From DASWNP01 sp035537095 (GTDB lineage Bacteria; Acidobacteriota; Blastocatellia; Pyrinomonadales; Pyrinomonadaceae), in the NCBI GenBank assembly GCA_035537095.1, contig DATLMV010000106.1:1-31811 (forward strand): a stretch of 31,811 nt of DNA. The letters are read 5' to 3'. Numbering within the stretch: position 1 is the first letter of the stretch; every line of letters starts with the position of its first letter. The notes under the pieces are model-generated. The model did no database searches. It was given only the letters and a program-made list of their open reading frames with translations, and was not told the DNA's origin. The position numbers and the translations under genes were made by a program. Shown here piece after piece: positions 15,441 to 23,334 of the stretch.

Positions 15441-17099
15441 ATGTCTGAACAGAAAATCGAAGGACTCCGGCGGATACGCCGCGCGCTGTTGAGCGTTTCG
15501 GATAAGACCGGATTGATTGAGTTTGCGCGCGCGCTCGACGGTTTCGGGATCGAGCTTTGGAGCACGGGCGGGACGGCGCAAGCCTTGCGCGGGGCGGGTC
15601 TCGAAGTCCGCGATGTTGCGGAGGTGACGGGCTTTCCCGAGATGCTCGACGGGCGCGTCAAGACGCTCCACCCGCGCATTCACGGCGCGCTGCTCGCGCT
15701 GCGCGACGACGAAGCGCACGTGCGCGCGCTCGCCGAACACGGCATCGAGTTGATTGATATGGTCGTCGTCAATCTCTATCCGTTCGAGCAGACGATTGCG
15801 CGCGCAGGCGTGACGCTCGCTGAGGCCGTCGAGCAGATTGACATCGGCGGCCCCTCGATGATTCGTTCGGCGGCGAAAAACTGGCGCGACGTTTCGGTCG
15901 TCACCTCGCCCGCCGTCTATCCGGAAATTCTCGAAGAGATGCGCCGCAACGACGGCGCGCTCTCGCTCGACACGCGCGCGCGTCTCGCACAGCAGGCGTT
16001 TCAACTCACCTCCCTCTACGACTCCGCGATTTTGCGTTATCTCCAAACGTCCGCGCAGCCCTTTGCCGAGAACGCTCCCGCGAGCGCAGACGCTCCGGCG
16101 TCAACTGATTTTTCACAACTCGAACAGTTCGACGCGACAGCCGTCGAGTCGGGCGCGGCGACGCTCCCGGCGTCCGGCAGCCTGTCTCTGAGAAAAAGCG
16201 CGACCCTGCGCTACGGCGAGAACCCGCATCAGGTCGCCGCGCTTTATGAGACGGGCGAGCGGGGCGGTGTCGCACACGCAGGGTTGCTGTCGGGCAAGGA
16301 GATGTCTTTCAACAACTACGTGGACGCCGACGCGGCGTGGCTGCTCGCGTGCGACTTCGACGAGACGACGTGCGCCATCATCAAGCACATGAATCCGGCG
16401 GGCGTCGCCACGGGCGCAACCGTCGAGGAGGCTTACAGGCGCGCGCTCGCCACCGATCCCGTCTCGGCCTTCGGCGGCATCGTCGCCTTCAATCGAACGG
16501 TTGACGCGCACGCCGCCCGCGCCGTCACGGAGATTTTCACCGAAGTCGTCATCGCGCCCGACTACGAAGAGGCCGCGCTCGAAACGCTGCGCGCCAAGAA
16601 GAACCTGCGTGTCCTGCGCGCCGGAAATGCCGCGAGCGACGCCGGTTTGGACTTCAAAAAGATTTCCGGCGGGATGCTCGTGCAGACGCGCGACACGCAT
16701 CGCCTGACGCGCGACGCGCTCAAGGTCGTCACGTTGCGCGCGCCCTCGGAGGACGAAATCAACGCGCTGCTCTTCGCTTGGACGGTCTGCAAGCACACGA
16801 AATCCAACGCCATCGTCTATGCGCGCGCGGGGCAGACGGTCGGCGTCGGCGCGGGGCAGATGTCGCGCGTTGATTCAGTGCGCCTCGGAGCGATGCGCGC
16901 GCAGATTCCCGTGCGCGGCTCCGTCCTCGCCTCCGACGCCTTCTTCCCCTTCCGCGACGGGATAGACGAAGCGGCGCGACACGCCATCACCGCCGTCATC
17001 CAACCCGGCGGCTCAGTCCGCGACGAAGAGGTCGTCGCCGCCGCCAACGAACACAACATGGCGATGGTCTTCACGGGCGTCCGCCATTTCAAACATTGA
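15441..17099 (+). CDS. purH: Bifunctional IMP cyclohydrolase / AICAR formyltransferase
   Basis: 552 residues, full length, catalysing the last two steps of de novo IMP synthesis. The N-terminal cyclohydrolase part shows LLSVSDKTGL, STGGTAQAL, TGFPEMLDGRVKTLHP, HGALLA and DIGGPSMIRSAAKN. The C-terminal formyltransferase part shows LRYGENPHQ, SFNNYVDADAAW, IKHMNPAG (catalytic Lys315/His316), DPVSAFGGIVAFN, CKHTKSNA, GAGQMSRVDS and the end motif FTGVRHFKH. The linker between the domains (about residues 195-250) is longer and Ala/Ser-rich. The start ATG sits directly behind repeat A and has no visible Shine-Dalgarno sequence. The other purine genes are not in the window. Confidence 0.98.
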   Translation: MSEQKIEGLRRIRRALLSVSDKTGLIEFARALDGFGIELWSTGGTAQALRGAGLEVRDVAEVTGFPEMLDGRVKTLHPRIHGALLALRDDEAHVRALAEHGIELIDMVVVNLYPFEQTIARAGVTLAEAVEQIDIGGPSMIRSAAKNWRDVSVVTSPAVYPEILEEMRRNDGALSLDTRARLAQQAFQLTSLYDSAILRYLQTSAQPFAENAPASADAPASTDFSQLEQFDATAVESGAATLPASGSLSLRKSATLRYGENPHQVAALYETGERGGVAHAGLLSGKEMSFNNYVDADAAWLLACDFDETTCAIIKHMNPAGVATGATVEEAYRRALATDPVSAFGGIVAFNRTVDAHAARAVTEIFTEVVIAPDYEEAALETLRAKKNLRVLRAGNAASDAGLDFKKISGGMLVQTRDTHRLTRDALKVVTLRAPSEDEINALLFAWTVCKHTKSNAIVYARAGQTVGVGAGQMSRVDSVRLGAMRAQIPVRGSVLASDAFFPFRDGIDEAARHAITAVIQPGGSVRDEEVVAAANEHNMAMVFTGVRHFKH

Positions 17100-17102
17100 A
17101 AG

Positions 17103-17185
17103 CAGAGGTCAGATGTCGGAGGTCAGATGTTAGATAAAAAGCAAATCGTCTTTCCTGACATCTGACCTCCGAAATCTGACCTCTG
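17103..17185. repeat. Inverted repeat B (purH / M48 protease gap)
   Basis: Arms 17103-17133 and 17155-17185 are 31 bp each with 29 matches and a 21-bp loop. Each arm has two copies of AGGTCAGATGT at a 14-bp period. It begins 3 bp after the purH stop. The purine-rich arm comes first in the direction of transcription. About 118 bp then remain before the next start, with nothing else supported. Confidence 0.9.
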
Positions 17186-17303
17186 TCCCGTCGCTTGCTC
17201 TCGCGCGGCTCAATCGTTGATACTTGGCCTGTTGCACAAGCTACGCTCTCGTCTCCCGCGAGCGGCGATAATTTGAACTGCTTTTGAAGGGAATCAGAGA
17301 CAC

Positions 17304-18287
17304 ATGTCAGAGAACGAAGCCATCTCCGGCCAGAATGGTTCGACGCCGATGCGTTGCCGCTATTGCGGTCAACTGAATCAAACGCGCGACGGCAACGGTC
17401 AGGCGAAGTGCGGGCGTTGCCGCCTGCCGCTCTCCTCCGCGCCGCATAAGAAATTCGCCGAACTCGACAAACACGAGTACGTGCACCCGGCAGACAGCCG
17501 CGCGCTCGCCGCGCTGCGCGCCATCCCCGGCATAGACACGGCCTTGAAGAAGTTGCTCGCGGTGACGGGCGAATCCGCCATCCGTGTCATCTTCACGGCC
17601 AGCGCGGTCAAGGTCACGACGCAGCAATGCCCCGACCTCTACGCCAAACTGCAAATCGCCTGCACCACTCTCGGCGTTGACATGCCGGAACTCTTCGTGC
17701 AGCAGAATCCGGTGGTCAACGCTTTCACGGGCGGCGTCGAACGTCCCGTCATCGTGCTTCATTCGTCGCTCATCGAACGCCTGACGGATGAGGAAGTGCT
17801 CGCCGTCATCGCGCACGAGGTCGGCCACATCCACGCCGAGCACGTCCTTTATCTGACGGCGGCACACCTGCTCGAAGCCCTCGCCAACGTGGCGATTGCC
17901 GCCGCGCCCATCGCCAACATCGTCGCGCAGATTCTCTCCGGCACGATGCGCGCGGCCATCCTCGCATGGGCACGCCGCGCCGAGTTGTCCTGCGACCGCG
18001 CCGCGCTGCTCGTCACACAGGATGCCGACGTTATCGGTCGCACGATGATGAAACTCTGCGGCGGCACGTTCGCTTCCAAAGTTGACTACGAGCAGTTTCT
18101 CGCGCAGGCGCGCGACTTCCAGAAGAACTACGACGAGAAGGCGCTCGACCGCTTCTGGGCCGACATCATCAACTCCGGCCTCTCGCATCCCTTCCCCGTC
18201 TGGCGCGTCTCGGAAATCCTCAAATGGGTCGAAAGCGGCGAGTACGCGCGCCTCATGAGCGACACGCCCGCCAGCGCAGCAGCATAA
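17304..18287 (+). CDS. M48-family zinc metalloprotease with N-terminal zinc ribbon
   Basis: 327 residues. An N-terminal zinc ribbon (C18-x2-C21, C36-x2-C39) precedes an M48 peptidase domain with the catalytic motif HEVGH (His171, Glu172, His175) and third ligand Glu227 in ELSCD, the family's usual E-L-x-x-D pattern. A hydrophobic stretch at about 183-215 could be one or two membrane segments. M48 enzymes act in membrane-protein or envelope quality control; the added ribbon may handle substrates or regulation (inferred). No signal peptide. It lies between repeats B and C. Confidence 0.9.
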   Translation: MSENEAISGQNGSTPMRCRYCGQLNQTRDGNGQAKCGRCRLPLSSAPHKKFAELDKHEYVHPADSRALAALRAIPGIDTALKKLLAVTGESAIRVIFTASAVKVTTQQCPDLYAKLQIACTTLGVDMPELFVQQNPVVNAFTGGVERPVIVLHSSLIERLTDEEVLAVIAHEVGHIHAEHVLYLTAAHLLEALANVAIAAAPIANIVAQILSGTMRAAILAWARRAELSCDRAALLVTQDADVIGRTMMKLCGGTFASKVDYEQFLAQARDFQKNYDEKALDRFWADIINSGLSHPFPVWRVSEILKWVESGEYARLMSDTPASAAA

Positions 18288-18290
18288 GCT

Positions 18291-18372
18291 CGTGAATCGT
18301 GAATCGTAAATCGTAAATAGATGGCGTGATTCAGCACGTCTCTATTCACGATTTACGATTCACGATTTACTA
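18291..18372. repeat. Inverted heptamer repeat C (M48 protease / fabI gap)
   Basis: Left arm 18292-18321 consists of GTGAATC/GTAAATC heptamers; right arm 18341-18370 is its complement with 28 of 30 matching and a 19-bp loop. The left arm begins within 5 bp of the M48 stop; the right arm ends 17 bp before fabI, leaving room for the fabI ribosome site. Confidence 0.92.
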
Positions 18373-18387
18373 CTGACGAGGTGAGCC

Positions 18388-19149
18388 ATGTTACAGAACA
18401 AGTTCGGAATCATTTTCGGCGTTGCCAACAAACGCTCGATTGCTTGGGCCTCGGCGCAGGCTTTGAGCGAGGCGGGCGCGCGTCTGGCGTTCACGTACCA
18501 AAACGAGCGCCTGCGCGAGAACGTGGAAGGATTGACGCGGGAGTTGAAGGATTCCTTACTCGTTCAATGCGACGTGGTGAACGGGGAAGAGGTGGAGGCG
18601 ACTTTCAAACTCGTCAGGGAGAATTTCGGGCGGCTCGATTTTCTCGTCCACAGTCTCGCCTTCGCGCCGCGAGAGGCTCTTGAGGGCGAGTATGTGCAGA
18701 CCTCGCGCGAGGCTTTCCTGACCGCGCTCGAAGTCAGCGCCTACTCGCTGGCGACGCTGGCGCGCGCCGCCGCTCCCTTGATGACAGAGGGCGGAAGCAT
18801 CGTTTCGATGACCTATTACGGCGCGGAGAAGGTGGTGGAAAACTACAACGTGATGGGCGTGGCGAAGGCCGCGCTCGAAGCGAGCACGCGTTATCTGGCG
18901 TCAGACTTGGGCAAGCAGAACATCCGCGTCAACGCCATCAGCGCGGGGCCGCTCAACACGCTCGCCGCGCGCGGCGTCGGCAACATGGGGACGATGCTCC
19001 GGCATCACGCCGAGCGCGCGCCGCTGCGTCGCAACGTCGAAGCACGCGAGGTCGGCAACGCGGCCCTCTTCCTGTGCAGCCCGCTCTCCTCCGGCATCAC
19101 CGGCGAAATCCTGCACGTAGATTGCGGTTACAACATCATGGCTTTTTAA
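18388..19149 (+). CDS. fabI: Enoyl-[acyl-carrier-protein] reductase (NADH)
   Basis: 253-residue short-chain dehydrogenase of the FabI type, which reduces trans-2-enoyl-ACP in the last step of each fatty-acid elongation cycle. Cofactor site IIFGVANKRSIAWA (8-21). Catalytic residues aligned with E. coli FabI: Tyr143 (Y146), Tyr153 (Y156) and Lys160 (K163) in NYNVMGVAK. The conserved end HVDCGYNIMAF is intact. A GAGGTG ribosome site lies 5 nt before the ATG. The single-copy neighbourhood with repeats on both sides suggests a stand-alone cistron or part of a longer transcript. Likely sensitive to FabI-type inhibitors as a family property, not tested here. Confidence 0.97.
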   Translation: MLQNKFGIIFGVANKRSIAWASAQALSEAGARLAFTYQNERLRENVEGLTRELKDSLLVQCDVVNGEEVEATFKLVRENFGRLDFLVHSLAFAPREALEGEYVQTSREAFLTALEVSAYSLATLARAAAPLMTEGGSIVSMTYYGAEKVVENYNVMGVAKAALEASTRYLASDLGKQNIRVNAISAGPLNTLAARGVGNMGTMLRHHAERAPLRRNVEAREVGNAALFLCSPLSSGITGEILHVDCGYNIMAF

Positions 19150-19154
19150 GAGAC

Positions 19155-19243
19155 GCGGAATGCGGAGTGACGAATGATGAATGGAAGACCTCTGTCCTTC
19201 GTTCTCAATTCGTCACTCCGCATTCCGCATTCATCATTCCATC
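19155..19243. repeat. Inverted repeat D (fabI / LOG gap)
   Basis: Perfect 21-bp arms: 19155-19175 (GCGGAATGCGGAGTGACGA then AT) and 19208-19228. The right side continues with CATTCATCATTCC up to the next ATG at 19244, which also matches the inner part of the left arm (GAATGATGAATGG), so a slipped pairing is possible. The element fills the whole gap. Confidence 0.92.
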
Positions 19244-19987
19244 ATGGCTAAATCAAACAACAACAAGCGGCGCACGCGTCCCGTCACACAGGACGAACAA
19301 CTGCTCGAATCGCCGAGTGCCGGAGACTTTACGCAGACCGACACATGGCGCGTCTTTCGTATCATGGGCGAGTTCGTCGAGGGCTTCGACGATCTGGCGA
19401 CCATCACGCGCGGCGTCTCCATCTTCGGTTCGGCGCGCACGCTCGCCGCCGACCCGCAATACGTCGCGGCACAGGAGACCGCCGCGCTGCTGGCGCGCGC
19501 GGGCTTCGCCGTCATCACGGGCGGCGGGCCGGGCATCATGGAAGCCGCCAATCGCGGGGCGTTCGAGGAGGGCGGCGCGTCCATCGGCTGCAACATCGAA
19601 CTCCCCTTCGAGCAAAAGGGCAACTCTTACCAGACGCGCTCCCTGACCTTCAAATACTTCTTCGTCCGCAAGACGATGTTCGTCAAATACAGCACCGCCT
19701 TCGTCATCTTCCCCGGCGGCTTCGGCACGCTCGACGAACTCTTCGAATCGCTGACCCTCATCCAGACGCGCAAGATTAAGAACTTCCCCGTCATCCTTTT
19801 CGGCAAGCAGTTTTGGGGCGGGATGATGCAATGGATCAAGGAAGTGCTGCTCGCCGAAGGCAAAATCTCCGACGGCGACATGCAACTCCTCTACCTGACG
19901 GACTCGCCCGCAGAAGTCGTTGACATCATCGTCAAAAGTCAGGACTCGCTCCGCAAACTCGACAAGAGCATCAGCACCGATTACTGA
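19244..19987 (+). CDS. LOG-family / TIGR00730-type Rossmann-fold protein
   Basis: 247 residues. Carries the two LOG signatures, GGGPGIMEAANRGA (from residue 93) and PGGFGTLDE (157-165), of cytokinin riboside 5'-monophosphate phosphoribohydrolases and related nucleotide phosphoribohydrolases (often named lysine-decarboxylase-like). In bacteria the physiological substrate is usually a nucleoside monophosphate; it is not determined here. The frame is open upstream to 19181, but those 21 codons come from repeat D, so the ATG at 19244 is chosen. It has no Shine-Dalgarno site, since the repeat arm reaches it. Convergent with cutA, with 71 bp between. Confidence 0.92.
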   Translation: MAKSNNNKRRTRPVTQDEQLLESPSAGDFTQTDTWRVFRIMGEFVEGFDDLATITRGVSIFGSARTLAADPQYVAAQETAALLARAGFAVITGGGPGIMEAANRGAFEEGGASIGCNIELPFEQKGNSYQTRSLTFKYFFVRKTMFVKYSTAFVIFPGGFGTLDELFESLTLIQTRKIKNFPVILFGKQFWGGMMQWIKEVLLAEGKISDGDMQLLYLTDSPAEVVDIIVKSQDSLRKLDKSISTDY

Positions 19988-20058
19988 CCGGCGACCAGCG
20001 ACCGCGCGACCGTCATCACGCCCTGTCTTATCTGGCATCGAATGTCGAACTTCCGCTT

Positions 20059-20397
20059 TTAAGCTTTAACGTTTGCGACGAGCCATTCGAGGTAGGGTTG
20101 AGAGGCGTCGTTGATGGGGAGGGCGATGATTTCGGGCGTCTCGTAAGAATGAAGGGCGCGCACTTCGCGTTCGAGTTCACTGAAACAGGCGGCGGTCGTC
20201 TTGGCGAACAGCAGAATCTCGGCTTCGCGCTGCACGCTTCCCTGCCAGCGATAGACCGACTCCATCTCCGGCAGAATCTGCACACACGCCGCCAGCCGCG
20301 CGCCCACCAGCATCTCCGCCAAACGCACAGCCTCTTCGCGGCTACCGGCGGTGATCATCACCGCAATCGCGCTGCTGCCCGCACTCTCCGGCATCAC
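20059..20397 (-). CDS. cutA: CutA-like divalent-ion tolerance protein
   Basis: 112 residues, normal CutA1 size. Family features run in order: ITAGSREEAVRLAEMLVGARLAACVQI, then SVYRWQGSVQREAEILLFAKT, then the end motif HSYETPEIIALPI with YLEWL. CutA1 forms trimers and is linked to copper/divalent-metal tolerance, though its biochemical role is unsettled. It follows the zinc-ribbon gene, with repeat E between, and is convergent with the LOG gene. Confidence 0.95.
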   Translation of the reverse strand: MMPESAGSSAIAVMITAGSREEAVRLAEMLVGARLAACVQILPEMESVYRWQGSVQREAEILLFAKTTAACFSELEREVRALHSYETPEIIALPINDASQPYLEWLVANVKA

Positions 20398-20410
20398 AAC
20401 CTCAAAAAGC

Positions 20411-20503
20411 AGATGTTGGAGATTGGATGTTAGATGTTAGCTACGGAGATAAGATGTTAGCTTTTGTCTTCACCCGACATCTGACCTCCAACACCTGACA
20501 TCT
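20411..20503. repeat. Inverted repeat E (zinc-ribbon gene / cutA gap)
   Basis: Arms 20411-20437 and 20477-20503, 27 bp each with 20 matches, made of GATGTTAGATGTT / AGATGTCAGGTG variants close to those in repeats B and J. It nearly fills the gap between two co-directional minus-strand genes. The purine-rich arm comes first in the direction of transcription. Confidence 0.7.
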
Positions 20504-20509
20504 CTCTTT

Positions 20510-20920
20510 TCAACGTTCGTCGTCTGCCGCTTCCGTCGCTGCCTGCTCGTCCTCTTCGTTGGTCGTGCCTGTGAGGGGTGTCGTGTCTGCGCCGAAGAAG
20601 GAGTTGTAGATTTCCTGTGCGCGGTCGAAGTCGCGTTCGTCAACGAGGATGACAGCGCCCGGCGCGGTCGTCGAAAGCAGCGGCGAGAAGGCATCCATGC
20701 TGCCGGACTGGACGGCGGCGCGGATGTTGTTCTGCGTGAGAATGTCTTGCACCATCTCGGCCTCGGCGGGCGAGCCGATGTTGTGCAAAGGCACGAAGCG
20801 CGCCTCGCTGTGATCGCGCAGGGTGTTGTCCGCCGTCAGACGTTCGACCAACTCCGTGCCGTCGTCGGGGCAAGTTTCGATGCCCGCTTCATACTCCGAT
20901 TCGCAAACAGGACAGAACAT
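20510..20920 (-). CDS. Zinc-ribbon protein with DUF2007-like domain
   Basis: 136 residues. N-terminus MFCPVCESEYEAGIETCPDDG resembles a zinc ribbon, but the second knuckle is CPDD rather than CxxC, so only three cysteines are seen and metal binding is uncertain. Residues about 40-125 resemble the DUF2007 'putative signal transducing' fold (PAEAEMVQDILTQNNIRA ... VILVDERDFDRAQEIY). The ATG at 20920 is preferred over 20935 because GGAGAGG lies about 6 nt upstream. Upstream gene of a probable two-gene unit with cutA. Function unknown. Confidence 0.82.
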   Translation of the reverse strand: MFCPVCESEYEAGIETCPDDGTELVERLTADNTLRDHSEARFVPLHNIGSPAEAEMVQDILTQNNIRAAVQSGSMDAFSPLLSTTAPGAVILVDERDFDRAQEIYNSFFGADTTPLTGTTNEEDEQAATEAADDER

Positions 20921-21028
20921 ATCAAGCCTCTCCATCAGGACGATTTTTATTTTGTAATCTTATTGCTGACGCGCGGTAAGTGTAGCGCGTCAATCTCTCC
21001 CGGCGCAACAGAGCGGCCCGCCGTCGAG

Positions 21029-21068
21029 TGTCAAACCTCTTGACAGCCCGCCCGATTTGAACTATTCA
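21029..21068 (+). promoter_or_regulatory. Promoter with TGTCAA/TTGACA inverted site, possibly leaderless
   Basis: Plus strand: perfect -35 TTGACA (21040-21045), 17-base spacer, weak -10 TATTCA (21063-21068). The start would fall at about 21075, the ATG of the following lipoprotein, which has no ribosome site; that suggests a leaderless mRNA. The -35 is one half of TGTCAA-N5-TTGACA (21029-21045), a possible operator in the divergent region. Confidence 0.4.
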
Positions 21069-21074
21069 GCCTCC

Positions 21075-21722
21075 ATGTATCCATCAATCCGGCGCGCGCC
21101 GCCCGTTCTGATTTACGCACTCCTGCTCTCGCTTCTGCCCGCCTGCGGCGTCGGCCAGCGTTACAAGGAGATGACCGCGAAAACGACGAACTACCCGGCA
21201 GCAAGCGACAGCCCGACGGACGAGATAAATCTCTTCGAGGGCACGGCCTTGCAGGAGGCGGTTGCGATGTTTGCGGAGAAGACGGGCGGGAGCATCAGGG
21301 CCATCTCGCTCAACGTGCATCAGGACTACGCCGTGCTGCAAGCGCAGGATGCGTCGAACCCCGCGCGCATCGTTTCATACGAGTACCGGCGCGGCGTCGT
21401 CTCCGGCCCGACGAGCGTCGAACCAAGCGGCGACGGCGGCAGTAGCGCGTTGACCGATAGAATCTTCAGCTTTGACGAGGTGAACCTTGCCCGAGTGCCC
21501 GACCTGATGAGCAACGCGATTGAGCGCGTGCCAGTCGCAGACGCGCAACCCTCGCACATGATTTTGCAGCGCGACGCAACGCGCGAGAAGAATCTGCGAT
21601 GGCTCGTTTACGTGAGTGGAGCGGACGGTGACGGGCATCTAACCGCCGACGCCCGAGGTCAGGTTCTCGGCGTGAACGACGCGCGCGAGGGCGTCAATGC
21701 GAATGCCGATGATGAACGATAA
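21075..21722 (+). CDS. Putative lipoprotein, function unknown
   Basis: 215 residues from the ATG at 21075; a TTG at 21057 is the alternative. The N-terminus is a lipoprotein signal (IRRAPPVLIYALLLSLLPAC, lipobox LPAC). The rest looks like two similar beta-rich units, one around ISLNVHQDYAVLQAQD...YEYRRGVVSGP and one around HMILQRD...LRWLVYVSGADGDGHLTADARGQVL. The second has the strand-turn-strand look of PepSY-type domains, a weak resemblance only. Probably periplasmic. Monocistronic and convergent with the PfkB kinase. The final DDER codons border repeat F. Confidence 0.75.
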   Translation: MYPSIRRAPPVLIYALLLSLLPACGVGQRYKEMTAKTTNYPAASDSPTDEINLFEGTALQEAVAMFAEKTGGSIRAISLNVHQDYAVLQAQDASNPARIVSYEYRRGVVSGPTSVEPSGDGGSSALTDRIFSFDEVNLARVPDLMSNAIERVPVADAQPSHMILQRDATREKNLRWLVYVSGADGDGHLTADARGQVLGVNDAREGVNANADDER

Positions 21723-21813
21723 CTGACAGATTAACGATAGCCTATAAATGCAAACGCCTGACGGCAGGAAAGCTTCCCTCTCATCAATCGTCCATCGTCT
21801 ATCGTCCACCGTC
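21711..21813. repeat. Degenerate inverted heptamer repeat F (convergent gap)
   Basis: The right part (about 21785-21813) is a clear ATCGTCC/ATCGTCT heptamer series. The left part, overlapping the lipoprotein stop, has related but poorly kept units (GAACGATAAC, TTAACGATAG). A small CCTG/CAGG hairpin lies between. This is the only member between convergent genes and the least well paired. Confidence 0.5.
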
Positions 21814-21817
21814 CGTC

Positions 21818-22759
21818 TTACACGACATTGCGGGCGGCACGCTCGAAGGGAATCTCTTCAAAGTGCGTCATCTGTTTGAAGATGCGGAAGCGTTCGTTGA
21901 TCTCCTCATGGGTCAAGCGGCTGACGCGTTCCGTGCCGAACTCCTCGACATTGAAAGAGGCCATCACCGAACCGAAAATCATCGCGCGTCGCATCGTCGC
22001 ATCCGTTATCTCGTCGTGACTGGCGAGATAGCCCATGAAGCCTCCGGCAAACGTGTCGCCCGCGCCCGTCGGGTCGAAGACGGATTCGAGCGGGTAAGCC
22101 GGAATGGCGAAATAACTCTCCGGCGTGAACATCGCCGCGCCGTACTCGCCGCGCTTAATCACAAGCGCCGACGGCCCCCACGAGAGAATCTTGCGCGCGG
22201 CCTTGATCAGGTTCGGCTCTTTGGCAAGCTGTCGCGCTTCGGCGTCGTTGATGATGACGATATTGACGCCGCTGATGGCCTCGACGACGGAATCGGGCAC
22301 GGTCGTTATCCAGTAGTTCATCGTATCGAGCGCGACCACCTGCGCGTGCGTCACCTGCGCGCGGACTTCGCGCTGGAGGTCGGGCTGGATGTTGCCGAGA
22401 AAGACGAAGCGCGATTGCCTTGAGCGGTCGGAGAGCTTCGGGTTGAAATCCGCGAAGACGTTGAGTTGCGTGTCGAGCGTGTGCGCCGTGTTGAGGTCGA
22501 AATCATAACGACCGCGCCAGAAGAAGGTTTTGCCGTCGGGGATGCGCTCGAGGTCTGTCGTGTCAACGTCGTGACGCTCGAAGACCTCCATCTCGTCCGC
22601 ACCGAAATCGCCGCCGACCACGCCGACCACGCGCACGTCCGTAAAAAAACTCGCGGCCAGAGAGAAATGCGTCGCCGAACCGCCGAGCATCTTTTCACGT
22701 TGACCAAACGGCGTCTCGACCGCATCGAACGCCACCGAACCGACAACCAGCAATGACAC
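21818..22759 (-). CDS. PfkB-family carbohydrate/nucleoside kinase
   Basis: 313-residue ribokinase-fold kinase. N-terminal substrate strand MSLLVVGSVAFDAVETP with GGSATHFSLAA, and C-terminal PfkB signature DPTGAGDTFAGGFMGY with the catalytic Asp. Substrate cannot be told from sequence; a sugar or nucleoside is expected. Starts with GTG at 22759, with AAGGAG about 10 nt upstream. Its C-terminal half has no unusual insertion. It lies downstream of the BamD-like gene across repeat G. Confidence 0.9.
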   Translation of the reverse strand: MSLLVVGSVAFDAVETPFGQREKMLGGSATHFSLAASFFTDVRVVGVVGGDFGADEMEVFERHDVDTTDLERIPDGKTFFWRGRYDFDLNTAHTLDTQLNVFADFNPKLSDRSRQSRFVFLGNIQPDLQREVRAQVTHAQVVALDTMNYWITTVPDSVVEAISGVNIVIINDAEARQLAKEPNLIKAARKILSWGPSALVIKRGEYGAAMFTPESYFAIPAYPLESVFDPTGAGDTFAGGFMGYLASHDEITDATMRRAMIFGSVMASFNVEEFGTERVSRLTHEEINERFRIFKQMTHFEEIPFERAARNVV

Positions 22760-22784
22760 TTTAGAGTTTCTCCTTTTTATTAGT

Positions 22785-22851
22785 GAGCAGTAGGCGACGC
22801 GCAGATAAAACGAAACCGGGTTCTGTTTTTGCTGCTCAACGCTTACTGCTC
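22785..22851. repeat. Short inverted repeat G (bamD-like / pfkB gap)
   Basis: GAGCAGTAGGCG (22785-22796) pairs with CGCTTACTGCTC (22840-22851), 11 of 12. The right arm overlaps the stop codon and last two codons of the upstream BamD-like gene. Units are less regular than in the other elements. Confidence 0.6.
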
Positions 22852-23316
22852 GCTGCCGACTTTCTTGACGCCGACGCGGAGCGTTTGCAGTTTGCTCTCG
22901 GCCTCTTTGCGAAATTGGCTCTCGGGATATTCGTCAACGATGCGCGCGAAATAGTCGCGCGCGTCTTCGCGCAGCTTGTCAGCCGGAGCGTTGGCCGCCT
23001 GCTTGCCGCGATTCTCGGAGAGGCGCAGGCTGCTCATCCCCGCGATGTAGAGCACTTCGTCCAGACGCGAATAGTTCGGGTCGCCCGCGATAATCTCTTC
23101 GCAGCGCGCGAGCGTGGCGCGGTAAGCCTTCTTCAGTTTGAAATAGTGGCGCGCGACTTCCAGATTGTGCTTCGACTCCTTTTCGAGTTCGGGGTCGCGC
23201 ACGGCGGTCGGCAGAGTGGCGGGCGTCGCGGGGCTGTCCTGCGTCTGCGCCGCCGACACGACGGCGCATGCCAAGACCAACGATAGGCTGCAACCGAGCA
23301 ACAGAAATTTCTTCAT
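22843..23316 (-). CDS. Exported BamD-like TPR protein (short)
   Basis: 157 residues from the ATG at 23316, which has GAGG 8 nt upstream; the longer frame to 23364 is encoded by repeat H and rejected. A signal sequence (MKKFLLLGCSLSLVLAC) carries a possible lipobox ending at Cys17, though cleavage after VSAA is also possible. The remainder is helical with TPR-type periodicity (HNLEVARHYFKLKKAYRA..., YFARIVDEYPESQFRKEAESKL) as in YfiO/BamD, which is part of the outer-membrane protein assembly machine, but it is much shorter than true BamD (~245). A role in envelope assembly is therefore only suggested. The SEQ tail overlaps repeat G. Confidence 0.78.
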   Translation of the reverse strand: MKKFLLLGCSLSLVLACAVVSAAQTQDSPATPATLPTAVRDPELEKESKHNLEVARHYFKLKKAYRATLARCEEIIAGDPNYSRLDEVLYIAGMSSLRLSENRGKQAANAPADKLREDARDYFARIVDEYPESQFRKEAESKLQTLRVGVKKVGSEQ

Positions 23317-23334
23317 CTCATTTACCTCTTTCAA

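Noticed and set aside
19181..19243. 21-codon N-terminal extension of the LOG protein
   Set aside because: Encoded by the inverted repeat, not by a conserved protein region.
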